From: Bacteroidales bacterium UBA3143
Lineage (GTDB): Bacteria; Bacteroidota; Bacteroidia; Bacteroidales; Dysgonomonadaceae
Assembly (NCBI GenBank): GCA_002364735.1
Contig: DEZB01000066.1
Location: forward strand, 94,480-158,479
Direction of reading: 5' to 3'
DNA length: 64,000 nucleotides
Shown: piece by piece, positions 48,400-58,048 of the stretch
How positions within the stretch are numbered: the first letter of the stretch is position 1
Layout: each line of letters opens with the position of its first letter
Made by a program: the position numbers and the translations under genes
Notes under the pieces: generated by a model
Told to the model about the DNA's origin: nothing
The model's database searches: none
The model's input: only the letters and a program-made list of their open reading frames with translations

Positions 48400-50274
48400 A
48401 TGAAATTTAATTACGATATAATTGTAGTAGGTGCAGGTCATGCAGGTTGCGAAGCTGCAACTACAGCAGCCAATATGGGATCAAAAACTCTTTTGATCAC
48501 TATGGACATGAACAAGATTGCCGAATTGAGTTGCAATCCTGCTGTTGGAGGAATAGCCAAAGGTCAGATTGTGAGAGAGATTGACGCTATGGGCGGACAG
48601 ATGGGGATAGTTAGTGACAAAACTTCTATCCAATTTCGCATGCTCAATCGCTCTAAAGGACCTGCTATGTGGAGCCCTCGCGTGCAAAGTGACCGCCAAA
48701 AGTTTATTCAAACATGGCGAAGCATTATTGAAAATACACCCAATTTAAATGTGTGGCAAGATGCCGTTACTGAACTTATAATAAAAGATGGAGTGGCTTT
48801 GGGAGTAAAAACACAAATGCAGGTAGAATTTTTTGCTAAATCTGTAATCCTAACAAACGGAACTTTTCTAAACGGCTTAATACATGTAGGAGAGGTGCAG
48901 TTTGGTGGAGGAAGAATGTCTGAGAAATCATCCTTTGGTATTACTGAACAGTTAAAGAAATTGGGCTTCACTACCGACCGTATGAAAACAGGCACTCCAG
49001 CACGAATTGATGGACGCAGTGTTGATTTTTCGTTAATGGATGAACAAGCTGGTGATGATACTTTTCATAGATTCTCCTACTTAAACACGTCGAACAAAGA
49101 ACTAAAACAACGTAGTTGTTGGATTACCTTTACAGACGAACATGTTCATGAATCGTTGAAGAAGGGAATAGAATTCTCTCCTCTTTATAACGGTCAAATC
49201 AAAAGTATAGGCCCTCGCTATTGTCCAAGTATAGAAACTAAGATTGTAACTTTTGCTGAAAAGACGAGTCATCAACTCTTTTTGGAACCCGAAGGTGAAA
49301 CAACTCACGAATACTACTTAAATGGATTTTCCTCTTCCCTACCCTTAGAAATTCAGTTAGAAGCAATGCAACGTGTTCCAGCATTTAGGAATGTGCATAT
49401 CTTCCGTCCTGGCTATGCAATTGAATACGATTTTTTCGATCCAACACAACTGGAAGCTACATTAGAAACAAAGTTAGTAAAAGGGCTTTATTTTGCAGGA
49501 CAAATTAATGGCACTACAGGTTATGAAGAAGCTGGCGGACAAGGAATGATGGCTGCTATAAATGCTCATATTGCTTGTCATGGTGGTGCACCATTTACAC
49601 TTCGTCGTGATGAAGCATATATTGGTGTGCTTATAGATGATTTAATAACAAAAGGTGTTGACGAACCTTACCGCATGTTCACTTCGCGAGCAGAGTATCG
49701 CATCCTATTGCGTCAAGACAATGCAGACGAAAGGTTGACCAAAAAAGCGGCAGAAATAGGTTTAGCAAAGAGTGATCGGGTTGAGCTACTTAATCAGAAA
49801 ACCAAAGAGGTAAATAGAATAATTGAGTTCAGTAAGAACTACTCTTTGAAGCCTGACAAGATAAACACCTACTTGGAAAGCATAGGAACATCTCCTTTAA
49901 AACAAGGGGTAAAACTGATTGAATTACTTACACGACCACAAGTGTCTTTAGAGTATATACAAGAAGCAATACCTGCATTAAAAGTACAGTTGGATCAAAT
50001 TCCGAACAGGACTGAAGAAACAATAGAATCTGCTAATATTAAAATAAAATATGAGGGCTATATAAAGCGTGAACGAATAATTGCAGACAAGATAACCCGC
50101 TTAGAAGACATAAAGATTCAAGATAAATTCAACTACAATGGCATCCAATCTCTATCAACTGAGGCGAGACAAAAACTAACAACAATCAACCCACAAACAA
50201 TAGCACAAGCAAGTAGAATACCTGGAGTGTCGCCAAATGACATCTCTGTGCTTTTAGTATTATTAGGACGATAA
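48400..50274 (+). CDS. mnmG: tRNA uridine-5-carboxymethylaminomethyl modification enzyme MnmG (GidA)
   Basis: 624 residues. With MnmE it installs cmnm5 at wobble U34 of several tRNAs, using FAD and methylene-tetrahydrofolate. FAD motif DIIVVGAGHAGCEAATTAANMG at the N-terminus, then SCNPAVGGIAKGQIVREIDAMGGQMG, RGPAMWSPR-like block KGPAMWSPRVQSDRQKF, and FRPGYAIEYDFFDP and AGQINGTTGYEEAGGQGMMA. C-terminal helical domain ends RIPGVSPNDISVLLVLL. Start at 48400 is set by the promoter spacing. MnmE is not in the window. The parS palindrome begins 9 bases after the stop. Confidence 0.98.
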   Translation: MKFNYDIIVVGAGHAGCEAATTAANMGSKTLLITMDMNKIAELSCNPAVGGIAKGQIVREIDAMGGQMGIVSDKTSIQFRMLNRSKGPAMWSPRVQSDRQKFIQTWRSIIENTPNLNVWQDAVTELIIKDGVALGVKTQMQVEFFAKSVILTNGTFLNGLIHVGEVQFGGGRMSEKSSFGITEQLKKLGFTTDRMKTGTPARIDGRSVDFSLMDEQAGDDTFHRFSYLNTSNKELKQRSCWITFTDEHVHESLKKGIEFSPLYNGQIKSIGPRYCPSIETKIVTFAEKTSHQLFLEPEGETTHEYYLNGFSSSLPLEIQLEAMQRVPAFRNVHIFRPGYAIEYDFFDPTQLEATLETKLVKGLYFAGQINGTTGYEEAGGQGMMAAINAHIACHGGAPFTLRRDEAYIGVLIDDLITKGVDEPYRMFTSRAEYRILLRQDNADERLTKKAAEIGLAKSDRVELLNQKTKEVNRIIEFSKNYSLKPDKINTYLESIGTSPLKQGVKLIELLTRPQVSLEYIQEAIPALKVQLDQIPNRTEETIESANIKIKYEGYIKRERIIADKITRLEDIKIQDKFNYNGIQSLSTEARQKLTTINPQTIAQASRIPGVSPNDISVLLVLLGR

Positions 50275-50282
50275 AAACTAAT

Positions 50283-50298
50283 TGTTCCACGTGAAACA
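50283..50298. promoter_or_regulatory. parS, ParB-binding centromere site
   Basis: TGTTCCACGTGAAACA is an exact match to the 16-base parS form TGTTNCACGTGAAACA known from Bacillus and conserved across bacteria. The palindrome extends one pair on each side plus one more (ATTGTTCCACGTGAAACAAT, 50281-50300). It lies in the 57 bases between mnmG and apt. Confidence 0.85.
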
Positions 50299-50331
50299 AT
50301 CTCAATTAAACAAACTTCAAAAAGATATAAT

Positions 50332-50862
50332 ATGAGCATTCAAACACTGAAAGATTCTGTAAGAAACATCCCCAACTTCCCAATTGATGGGATAGAGTTT
50401 AAAGACATAACAACTCTATTTCAATCGCCAGAATGTTTGCAAGAACTTTCTGATATTTTATACGATAAATACAAAGACAAAGGAATAACTATGGTCGTTG
50501 GAATAGAATCTCGTGGATTTTTCATGGGACCTGCCACTGCACTTAGATTAAATGCAGGTTTCGCACCAGTAAGGAAGCCTGGAAAGCTGCCATTTGATGT
50601 GTTAGAAGAAAGCTACACAAAGGAATATGGTGAGGATGCTATCCAGATACATGCTGATGCTTTAAATGAGAATGATGTAGTGTTAATACATGACGATTTG
50701 CTTGCAACAGGAGGCACAATGCTTGCCGCATACAAATTAGTGAAGAAGATGGGCGTAAAGAAAGTATACCTCAACTTCTTGATCGAACTTGAGAAACTTG
50801 AAGCACGTAAACTATTCCCTGAGGAGGTAGAATTGGATTCTATCTTAAAATTTGATATTTGA
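50332..50862 (+). CDS. apt: Adenine phosphoribosyltransferase
   Basis: 176 residues. Purine salvage: adenine plus PRPP to AMP. N-terminus DSVRNIPNFPIDGIEFKDITTLFQ is typical for APT, the hydrophobic hood is GIESRGFFMGPATALRLNAGF, and the PRPP loop is VVLIHDDLLATGGTMLAA. First gene of a tight plus-strand group with uvrC (22-base gap), dtd and mazG. Confidence 0.97.
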   Translation: MSIQTLKDSVRNIPNFPIDGIEFKDITTLFQSPECLQELSDILYDKYKDKGITMVVGIESRGFFMGPATALRLNAGFAPVRKPGKLPFDVLEESYTKEYGEDAIQIHADALNENDVVLIHDDLLATGGTMLAAYKLVKKMGVKKVYLNFLIELEKLEARKLFPEEVELDSILKFDI

Positions 50863-50884
50863 TTTATAGCAAGGATATTTAATA

Positions 50885-52678
50885 ATGACCGATGATATAA
50901 AAACCACAATTTCTGCAATACCTCACCAACCTGGTTGTTACCAGTTTTATGATGAGGCAGGAACGATCATATATATAGGTAAAGCAAAAGATCTAAAAAG
51001 AAGGGTCGCATCGTACTTTAATAGAGAACATGACAGTCCAAAAACTCGAATTCTGGTTCGTAAGATTGCAAAGATAAAATACATTGTTGTAAACAGTGAA
51101 GAGGACACGCTCCTATTAGAAAACAATCTTATAAAAGAATACCAACCTCGTTATAATGTACTTTTAAAAGATGATAAGTCATATCCCTCTATTGTTGTAA
51201 AGAAAGAATTCTTTCCGCGCGTGTTTCAAACAAGAAATATACAACGAGATGGTTCAAGGTATTTTGGTCCTTATACAAATGTAGCTTCAGTTAGAGCTCT
51301 TCTTGAAATAGTGCAGAAAGTGTATAAGATAAGAACTTGCCGATTAAATCTAACTCCTGAGAATATAGCAGCTGGCAAATTTAAAGTATGCCTACAATAT
51401 CATCTTAAACGGTGCAAAGGACCTTGTGAAGGTTTGCAATCAATGGAAGATTATAACCGAAATATAGAGGAAGTTCTTGAAATTCTAAAAGGAAATGTAA
51501 GTATCATAAGCAAAAAGATTTATGAAGAAATGCTGCTTTGTGCAGAGGAGCACCGTTACGAAGAAGCGCAGGATCTGAAAGAAAAGTACCTATTAATTGA
51601 GAACTTCAGACAACGTTCTCAAGTAGTAAGCAATTTTGGGTACAATATTGATGTTTTTTACTGTTTTGATGATGAGCAATCAGCATATATAAATTACCTA
51701 CATGTAGTAAATGGTGCAATTGTTCAAGCCTATACATTTGAGTACCGAAAGAAGATGGACGAGACAAAAGAAGAGTTGCTTTCGATGGGTATTGCCGAAA
51801 TGCGTCAACGTTACAAAAGTGAATCGAAAGAGATTATCGTCCCTTTCTTACCAGACATACTGTTAACAAATGTTGAATTCATAATTCCGCAACGAGGAGA
51901 TAAATTGAAACTTTTAAATCTCTCTGAGCAAAATGTAAAACAATATCGGGTAGACAAATTAAAGAAAGCAGAAATATTAAATCCTGAGCAACGCTCTACC
52001 CGACTTTTAAAAACTGTGCAAAAAGATTTACATTTGAAAGAAATGCCAATACACATTGAGTGTTTTGACAATTCAAATATTCAAGGTTCAGATCCGGTTG
52101 CAGCGTGTGTAGTTTTCAAAAAAGGTAAGCCTTCAAAAAAAGACTACCGACATTTCATGATTAAGAGCGTTGTAGGAGCGAATGATTACGCATCAATGCA
52201 GGAGGTAATTCAAAGACGCTACTCTCGTGCAGTTAACGAGGGTCAATCTCTACCTCAACTCATTGTGGTTGACGGTGGTAAGGGTCAATTACACGCTGCC
52301 ACAGATATTCTCAAAGAAATGAATTTGTTTGAGAAAATTGCAATTATAGGTATTGCAGAGCGATTAGAGGAGATTTATTTCCCCGGAGATTCCATTCCTC
52401 TCTTTTTAGATAAAAATTCTGAGACGTTAAAACTCATTCAACATTTACGAGACGAAGCTCATCGATTTGGATTAGCATTTCACAGAAAAAAAAGGAGCAA
52501 AGCCCAAGTGACCTCTCAACTGGACGAAATAAAAGGAATTGGTCCAACATCAAAGAAAAAATTGTTGACGCACTTCAAAAGCATCAAAAGAATAAAAGAA
52601 GCAGATGAGAAAGAAATAAAAGAAGTATTGGGAAATAGTAAGGGGAAGTTAGTTTATAAATGGTTTAAAGAAAATTAG
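50885..52678 (+). CDS. uvrC: Excinuclease ABC subunit C
   Basis: 597 residues. Makes both incisions in nucleotide excision repair. Domains in order: GIY-YIG nuclease (about 14-90: GCYQFYDEAGTIIYIGKAKDLKRRVASYF), a Cys-containing region CRLNLTPENIAAGKFKVC and LKRCKGPCEG, UvrB-binding UVR motif (about 200-235, EEHRYEEAQDLKEKYLLIE), the RNase H-like 3'-side... 5' incision domain (IECFDNSNIQGSDPVAACVVF, PQLIVVDGGKGQLHAA) and a C-terminal (HhH)2 (LDEIKGIGPTSKKKLLTHFKSIKRIKEA). Full length and intact. dtd starts 2 bases after its stop. Confidence 0.97.
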   Translation: MTDDIKTTISAIPHQPGCYQFYDEAGTIIYIGKAKDLKRRVASYFNREHDSPKTRILVRKIAKIKYIVVNSEEDTLLLENNLIKEYQPRYNVLLKDDKSYPSIVVKKEFFPRVFQTRNIQRDGSRYFGPYTNVASVRALLEIVQKVYKIRTCRLNLTPENIAAGKFKVCLQYHLKRCKGPCEGLQSMEDYNRNIEEVLEILKGNVSIISKKIYEEMLLCAEEHRYEEAQDLKEKYLLIENFRQRSQVVSNFGYNIDVFYCFDDEQSAYINYLHVVNGAIVQAYTFEYRKKMDETKEELLSMGIAEMRQRYKSESKEIIVPFLPDILLTNVEFIIPQRGDKLKLLNLSEQNVKQYRVDKLKKAEILNPEQRSTRLLKTVQKDLHLKEMPIHIECFDNSNIQGSDPVAACVVFKKGKPSKKDYRHFMIKSVVGANDYASMQEVIQRRYSRAVNEGQSLPQLIVVDGGKGQLHAATDILKEMNLFEKIAIIGIAERLEEIYFPGDSIPLFLDKNSETLKLIQHLRDEAHRFGLAFHRKKRSKAQVTSQLDEIKGIGPTSKKKLLTHFKSIKRIKEADEKEIKEVLGNSKGKLVYKWFKEN

Positions 52679-52680
52679 AG

Positions 52681-53130
52681 GTGAGAGTACTTATCCAAAG
52701 AGTTACTAATGCAAGTGTAGAAATCAATAAAAAGGAATACAGCAACATTTCAAATGGTCTACTTGTGTTTGTGGGCATTGAAGAAGATGATTCAGATAAA
52801 GATATAGCCTATCTATGTAAGAAGATTACAAATTTACGTATATTTGATGATGCGAATGGCATTATGAATGATTCTGTAATTGATATTAAAGGACAGATTA
52901 TGGTAATATCACAATTCACATTACATGCTTCCACTCGTAAGGGAAATCGCCCATCCTATATTAAAGCAGCTAAGCCTGATATAGCAATACCAATTTACGA
53001 ACAGTTTTGTGAAGAATTGCAAACAATAACTGGAACTGAAGTTCGAACAGGTGAATTTGGAGCAGATATGAAAGTATCGCTCATAAATGATGGTCCTGTA
53101 ACAATATGGATAGACTCAAAAGAGAAATAA
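52681..53130 (+). CDS. dtd: D-aminoacyl-tRNA deacylase
   Basis: 149 residues from a GTG start at 52681, two bases after the uvrC stop, so translation is probably coupled. Removes D-amino acids (and glycine from tRNA-Ala) mischarged on tRNA. N-terminus MRVLIQRVTNASVEI is canonical. Active-site elements: VISQFTLHASTRKGNRPSY with the SQxTL motif, and NDGPVTIWID with the Gly-cisPro pair that selects against L-amino acids. Confidence 0.97.
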   Translation: MRVLIQRVTNASVEINKKEYSNISNGLLVFVGIEEDDSDKDIAYLCKKITNLRIFDDANGIMNDSVIDIKGQIMVISQFTLHASTRKGNRPSYIKAAKPDIAIPIYEQFCEELQTITGTEVRTGEFGADMKVSLINDGPVTIWIDSKEK

Positions 53131-53138
53131 TCGTACAA

Positions 53139-53462
53139 ATGACAATAAAAGAAGCTCAAAAGGAAGTTGATAAGTGGATTAAAACCTATGGTGTACGCTA
53201 CTTTAGCGAACTAACTAATATGGCTGTCCTAACCGAAGAGGTTGGAGAATTGGCAAGGATAATGGCACGCACATTTGGTGATCAATCTTTTAAAGATACT
53301 GAACAATCAAAACATCTTGGAGATGAAATGGCTGATGTATTGTGGGTTTTAATTTGTCTTGCAAATCAAACTGGAATTGATTTAGAGGAAGCGCTGAAAA
53401 AGAACATAGAGAAGAAGACCTTGCGAGATTCTGAAAGACATATCAATAACCCAAAACTGTAA
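53139..53462 (+). CDS. MazG-like nucleotide pyrophosphohydrolase
   Basis: 107 residues from ATG 53139; an in-frame ATG at 53106 overlaps dtd and gives an 11-residue prefix not typical of the family, whose start is MTIKEAQKEVDKWIKTYGVRYF. Alpha-helical NTP pyrophosphatase with EExxE in LTEEVGELARIMARTFG and the ExxD pair in GDEMADVLWVLICLANQ, binding Mg2+. House-cleaning of non-canonical NTPs is the usual role. Sits between dtd and deoC on one transcript. Confidence 0.93.
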   Translation: MTIKEAQKEVDKWIKTYGVRYFSELTNMAVLTEEVGELARIMARTFGDQSFKDTEQSKHLGDEMADVLWVLICLANQTGIDLEEALKKNIEKKTLRDSERHINNPKL

Positions 53463-53510
53463 AATAACGATTCAGTTAGAAATATAAAATCAAAATAATA
53501 TACAAACACA

Positions 53511-54371
53511 ATGGAAGATAAATACAGAAAAGCTTTAAGTCAACATGCTTTTATACTATCTGAAAACGAAGTTACCGAAAAGGTAAAAGAAATTCTTAGC
53601 GAAAAGGCTAAACAAAACAATACACCTGAAGTTCTGAAAAAGATATATGGATGCATTGATCTTACCACTTTGAACACAACAGACACGCGAGAAGACATTT
53701 GGACGTTTACCGGCAAAGTAAATGATTTTGAAGGAACAAATCCTGAGATAGATAATGTTGCTGCTATTTGTGTGTTTCCAAATTTTGCAAAAACTGTACG
53801 CGAATCGCTTACAGCAGATGTAAAAATAGCCTGTGTAGCTGGTGGATTCCCTTCATCACAAACTTTTTTGGAGGTAAAAGTAGCAGAAACTGCTCTTGCT
53901 GTATTAGATGGCGCTGACGAAATAGACGTAGTGCTTAACTTGGGTCTTTTCATGAATGAAGAATTTGAGGAATTATGTGAAGAGTTAGATGAAATAAAAG
54001 AGACTTGTCACGAAGCAAAACTAAAAGTAATCTTAGAAACTGGTGCATTAAAAGAAACTAAGAAAATTCACGATGCTTCAATTTTAGCGCTTTACTCTGG
54101 AGCAGACTTTATAAAGACTTCAACTGGCAAAGTATATGTAGGTGCAACAGTAGAAGCGGCATACACAATGTGTTTGGCCTTGAAAAGCTACTACAAAAAG
54201 ACAGGCGACAAAAAAGGAATTAAAATAGCAGGTGGCGTTTCATCAGTGGAAGAAGTTGTAAACTATTACACCATAGTGAAGGAAACTTTAGGAGAAGAAT
54301 GGTGCAACAAAGATCTATTCAGAGTAGGTACAAGCCGACTGGCAAACACACTATTAGAAGCTATCAAATAG
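53511..54371 (+). CDS. deoC: Deoxyribose-phosphate aldolase
   Basis: 286 residues, longer than the 250 of the short class, matching the DeoC type common in Bacteroidales. Cleaves deoxyribose 5-phosphate to acetaldehyde and glyceraldehyde 3-phosphate in deoxynucleoside catabolism. Schiff-base lysine in GADFIKTSTGKV; proton-relay lysine in GIKIAGGVSS; aspartate in GADEIDVVLNLG. Other motifs: CIDLTTLNTTDT, KVILETGALKE. Ends 39 bases before the first beta-galactosidase gene; co-transcription is possible but function differs. Confidence 0.96.
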   Translation: MEDKYRKALSQHAFILSENEVTEKVKEILSEKAKQNNTPEVLKKIYGCIDLTTLNTTDTREDIWTFTGKVNDFEGTNPEIDNVAAICVFPNFAKTVRESLTADVKIACVAGGFPSSQTFLEVKVAETALAVLDGADEIDVVLNLGLFMNEEFEELCEELDEIKETCHEAKLKVILETGALKETKKIHDASILALYSGADFIKTSTGKVYVGATVEAAYTMCLALKSYYKKTGDKKGIKIAGGVSSVEEVVNYYTIVKETLGEEWCNKDLFRVGTSRLANTLLEAIK

Positions 54372-54410
54372 AAACAAAACATAATTACAAGTAACATTAA
54401 TATTTTTAGA

Positions 54411-57400
54411 ATGAAGAATCAATTTATAACGTTGCTTTGTGCAATGACTTTTTTGGTTATGTCTGCAACGTCTGTTGCACAGACAGAGAAAAAGCCATAC
54501 TGGCAAGATGTAGATGTAGTGAAGGTAAACAAAGAGTACCCCCGAACTACATTTATGACTTTTGATAGTCGTGACAATGCATTGTCTAAAAGATTTGAAG
54601 AGAGCAAGTATTACCAGCCTCTTAATGGAACGTGGAAGTTTTATTTTGTAGATGGTTACAAACAACTTCCAGATAATATAACCGATCCAAGTGTATCAAC
54701 AAACAATTGGAAAGACATTAAAGTACCAGGGAACTGGGAAATTCAAGGATTTGGAACTGCTATATATACGAATCATGGGTATGAGTTTCAACCAAAAAAT
54801 CCTACACCTCCTCTCCTACCAGAGATGAACCCAGTGGGAGTGTATCGTCGTGAAATTAATGTATCATCTGATATGCTCGAACGTGATGTGTTTTTACACA
54901 TTGGTGGTGCAAAATCTGGTGTTTATGTTTACATAAATGGTACAGAAGTTGGATATAGTGAAGACTCTAAGAATCCTGCCGAATTTAGAATAAACGATTA
55001 CGTAAAAGCTGGAGACAATACATTAATCTTGAAGATTTTCAGATGGTCAACTGGCTCATACTTAGAATGCCAAGACTTCTGGCGGATTTCAGGTATTGAA
55101 AGAGACATCTATTTATGGTCACAACCCAAAACTCATTTGCGTGATTTCTCTGTTAAGTCCAATTTAGATGAAAGCTACACAGATGGTAACTTCGCGTTGA
55201 AAACAATGATTAAAAACAACAACGCTACTATGAGCGATGTTGAAGTAAGTTATGAACTGCTGGATAACTCCAAAAAGATGGTTGTTACAGATAAACAAAC
55301 TATATCATTGAATGCTGGCGAGGAAAAAGATGTACGTTTTTCCGAGACAATCACAAATCCATTGAAATGGACTTCAGAAACGCCTAATTTGTACACCTTG
55401 TTGATGACAGTTAAGCAAAATGGTAAAATTAGTGAGGTTGTTCCATTTACTGTTGGATTCCGTTCAATTGAAATAAAATCAGTTAAGGACAAATCAGGTA
55501 GAGAGGATAAATTATTCCTTGTGAATGGACAACCCATCAAATTGAAAGGTGTAAACATCCACGAAACGAATCCCAAAACTGGACACTATGTAACCGAGGA
55601 CATAATGATTAAGGACTTTGAAACGATGAAGCTTCACAATATAAATACTGTTCGATTGGCTCATTATCCTCAAAGCAGACGCTTTTATGAACTATGCAAT
55701 ATATATGGACTGTATGTATATGACGAAGCCAATATAGAGTCACACGGGATGTACTATGATCTCAGAAAAGGTGGTGGTTTAGGCAACAACCCCGATTGGA
55801 TTATACCTGTCATAGACCGAGTGAAAAACATGTATGAAAGAAACAAGAATCATCCCTCTGTTACTTTTTGGTCATTAGGAAATGAAGCTGGAAACGGATA
55901 TAACTTTTACCAGGCTTATCTTTGGTTGAAAAACAAAGATAAAGGTCTAATGGACAGACCTGTTAACTACGAACGAGCGCTCTGGGAATGGAACACAGAC
56001 ATGTATGTTCCTCAATACCCAAGTGCTGCATGGTTAGGTGATATTGGTAAAAAGGGCTCTGATCGTCCTGTTGTTCCTTCTGAATATTCTCATGCAATGG
56101 GTAATTCAAATGGTAACTTGGACATTCAATGGAAAGAAATCTACAAGTATCCCAACCTTCAAGGTGGTTATATCTGGGACTGGGTAGACCAAGGAATTGA
56201 AGAAATAGATGAAAATGGTGTAATGTATTGGACTTACGGAGGCGATTACGGCGTTAATGCACCAAGCGATGGCAATTTCCTTTGCAATGGCGTTGTAAGT
56301 CCTGACAGAGACCCCCACCCTGCTATGAACGAAGTAAAATATGTTCATCAAGACTTTGCAGTGGAAGAGGTGAATGCTGGAGAAGGAAAATTCAAAATCA
56401 CCAATCGTTTCTATTTTATCAATACAGATGATTATAGTCTTAAATACAATATTACGCGCAATGGTGTGAAAATAAAAAATGGCAGTATCCCATTACAGCT
56501 TGCACCTCAAGCATCTAAAGAAATTTCATTAGATATACCTGCAATAAAAGCAGACAATAGCGATGAGTATTTTGTCAACTTCGAGTTTGTTTTAGATAAA
56601 GCTTCACTACTTGTCCCTAAAGGACACATAGTTGCTATTGAGCAATTTAAATTGAACAATGAGCAAGCTGCAAAACCTCTTTATAAAGCAACATCAAAAG
56701 CAAAATTAAATTTCGAATCGAATGATAATATCATTACAGTTAAATCGCCAACTGTCAACTTTGTATTTGACAAGAAGAGCGGCTTGGCAACATCTTACAA
56801 AGTAAATGGCACAGAGTATTTCGATAAAGGATTTGGCTTGCAACCTAACTTTTGGAGAGGCCCAAATGACAATGACTATGGTAATGGCATGCCAAGTCGT
56901 CTGCAAGTATGGAAACAATCGAGCAAAGATTTCAATGTGGTTGAATCAAAAGCTTATGCTGAAGGCGACAATGTTGTAGTTGAAGCTGACTACTTGCTTG
57001 CTGCAGGTAATTTGTATGTAGTTAAATATGTGCTTTACCCAACAGGTGTTCTAAAAGCTAACATTAAGTTTACTTCAACCGATATGAAAGCATCTGAAGT
57101 AGTTGCATCTGAAGCAGCACTAACAGCAACATTCTCACCTGAAGTTGAAGCGGCGCGCAAGAGTTCATCACAATTGAATGTTCCTCGTATTGGAGTGCGT
57201 TTCAGACTACCTGTGAAAATGAACAAAGTGAAATACTTTGGACGTGGACCAGACGAAAACTATATTGATAGAGCTTCAAGTTCAAAAGTTGGTCTTTACA
57301 ACACCACAGCAGAAGATATGTACTATCCTTATGTGAGACCACAAGAGAATGGTCATAGAACAGACACGCGCTGGGTTGCATTCACAAATGGTAGCAGAGG

Positions 57401-57797
57401 GCTGGTTGTAATAGCAGACTCTACGATAGGCTTCAATTCGCTTAGAAACAGTGTAGAAGATTTCGATTCGGAAGAGAATAAAGACCGTGATTACCAGTGG
57501 CATAATTTCTATCCAGACGAAGTAAATGATAAAAGCAAAGAATTAGAAAGAAGAGGCATTGAATCACCTGCCAATAATCTTCCACGCCAAACACATATTA
57601 ATGACATCACTCCTCGCGACTTTGTGGAAGTGTGTATTGATATGAAACAACAAGGTGTTGCAGGATACAACAGTTGGGGGGCTCGTCCTCTTCCAGAATA
57701 TACCTTGCCAGCCAATCAAAATTACGAATGGGGCTTCACCTTCGTACCTGTGAACAATGCTTCTGAAATTGACAGAAGTGTCTCTATGTCTTATTAA
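54411..57797 (+). CDS. Secreted GH2 beta-galactosidase
   Basis: 1128 residues, LacZ-size. Signal peptide MKNQFITLLCAMTFLVMSATSVAQ. Domains: jelly-roll sugar-binding (about 60-230, YQPLNGTWKFYFVDGY, KVPGNWEIQGFG), Ig-like (230-340), catalytic barrel (about 345-640), and the C-terminal Bgal small-chain beta domain (about 770-1120, YFGRGPDENYIDRASSSKVG). Acid/base Glu492 in SLGNEAGNG; nucleophile Glu558 in PSEYSHAMGN. Export to the periplasm or surface fits breakdown of galactosides from glycans. It has a clear terminator after it. Paralogous but not identical to the next gene; specificity (beta-galactosidase vs other GH2) is not proven. Confidence 0.93.
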   Translation: MKNQFITLLCAMTFLVMSATSVAQTEKKPYWQDVDVVKVNKEYPRTTFMTFDSRDNALSKRFEESKYYQPLNGTWKFYFVDGYKQLPDNITDPSVSTNNWKDIKVPGNWEIQGFGTAIYTNHGYEFQPKNPTPPLLPEMNPVGVYRREINVSSDMLERDVFLHIGGAKSGVYVYINGTEVGYSEDSKNPAEFRINDYVKAGDNTLILKIFRWSTGSYLECQDFWRISGIERDIYLWSQPKTHLRDFSVKSNLDESYTDGNFALKTMIKNNNATMSDVEVSYELLDNSKKMVVTDKQTISLNAGEEKDVRFSETITNPLKWTSETPNLYTLLMTVKQNGKISEVVPFTVGFRSIEIKSVKDKSGREDKLFLVNGQPIKLKGVNIHETNPKTGHYVTEDIMIKDFETMKLHNINTVRLAHYPQSRRFYELCNIYGLYVYDEANIESHGMYYDLRKGGGLGNNPDWIIPVIDRVKNMYERNKNHPSVTFWSLGNEAGNGYNFYQAYLWLKNKDKGLMDRPVNYERALWEWNTDMYVPQYPSAAWLGDIGKKGSDRPVVPSEYSHAMGNSNGNLDIQWKEIYKYPNLQGGYIWDWVDQGIEEIDENGVMYWTYGGDYGVNAPSDGNFLCNGVVSPDRDPHPAMNEVKYVHQDFAVEEVNAGEGKFKITNRFYFINTDDYSLKYNITRNGVKIKNGSIPLQLAPQASKEISLDIPAIKADNSDEYFVNFEFVLDKASLLVPKGHIVAIEQFKLNNEQAAKPLYKATSKAKLNFESNDNIITVKSPTVNFVFDKKSGLATSYKVNGTEYFDKGFGLQPNFWRGPNDNDYGNGMPSRLQVWKQSSKDFNVVESKAYAEGDNVVVEADYLLAAGNLYVVKYVLYPTGVLKANIKFTSTDMKASEVVASEAALTATFSPEVEAARKSSSQLNVPRIGVRFRLPVKMNKVKYFGRGPDENYIDRASSSKVGLYNTTAEDMYYPYVRPQENGHRTDTRWVAFTNGSRGLVVIADSTIGFNSLRNSVEDFDSEENKDRDYQWHNFYPDEVNDKSKELERRGIESPANNLPRQTHINDITPRDFVEVCIDMKQQGVAGYNSWGARPLPEYTLPANQNYEWGFTFVPVNNASEIDRSVSMSY

Positions 57798-57851
57798 AAT
57801 ACGGATTGATGTAAACTCATTAAAGCAAGAAACAATAGTTTCTGAAAATCT

Positions 57852-57889
57852 AAAAAAACGCAGTAGAATTTATTCTTACTGCGTTTTTT
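57852..57889 (+). terminator. Intrinsic terminator after the first GH2 gene
   Basis: AAAAAACGCAGTA pairs with TACTGCGTTTTTT (with a short AATTTATT-type loop region), ending in a T-run near 57889. Confidence 0.85.
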
Positions 57890-57972
57890 GTCTTATTCAG
57901 CAAGTGCTCTTTTGGGAATTACGAAAACAGTCAATAAAACAGATAAGACTTCCAAACCCTAAAAAACATTGG

Positions 57973-57980
57973 TATATTTG
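57973..57980 (+). promoter_or_regulatory. -7 box TATATTTG before the second GH2 gene
   Basis: TAnnTTTG box 69 bases before the ATG at 58049; separates the second GH2 gene as its own transcription unit after the terminator. Confidence 0.55.
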
Positions 57981-58048
57981 TGCTGTAGATCATAAAAATA
58001 GAAACTCCAATAAGAGTTTGATAGAAAAAAACTTAGCTACACTCAGTT

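Noticed and set aside
53106..53138. Upstream ATG for the MazG-like gene overlapping dtd
   Set aside because: Adds 11 residues unlike the family start; the MTIKEAQ start at 53139 is standard.
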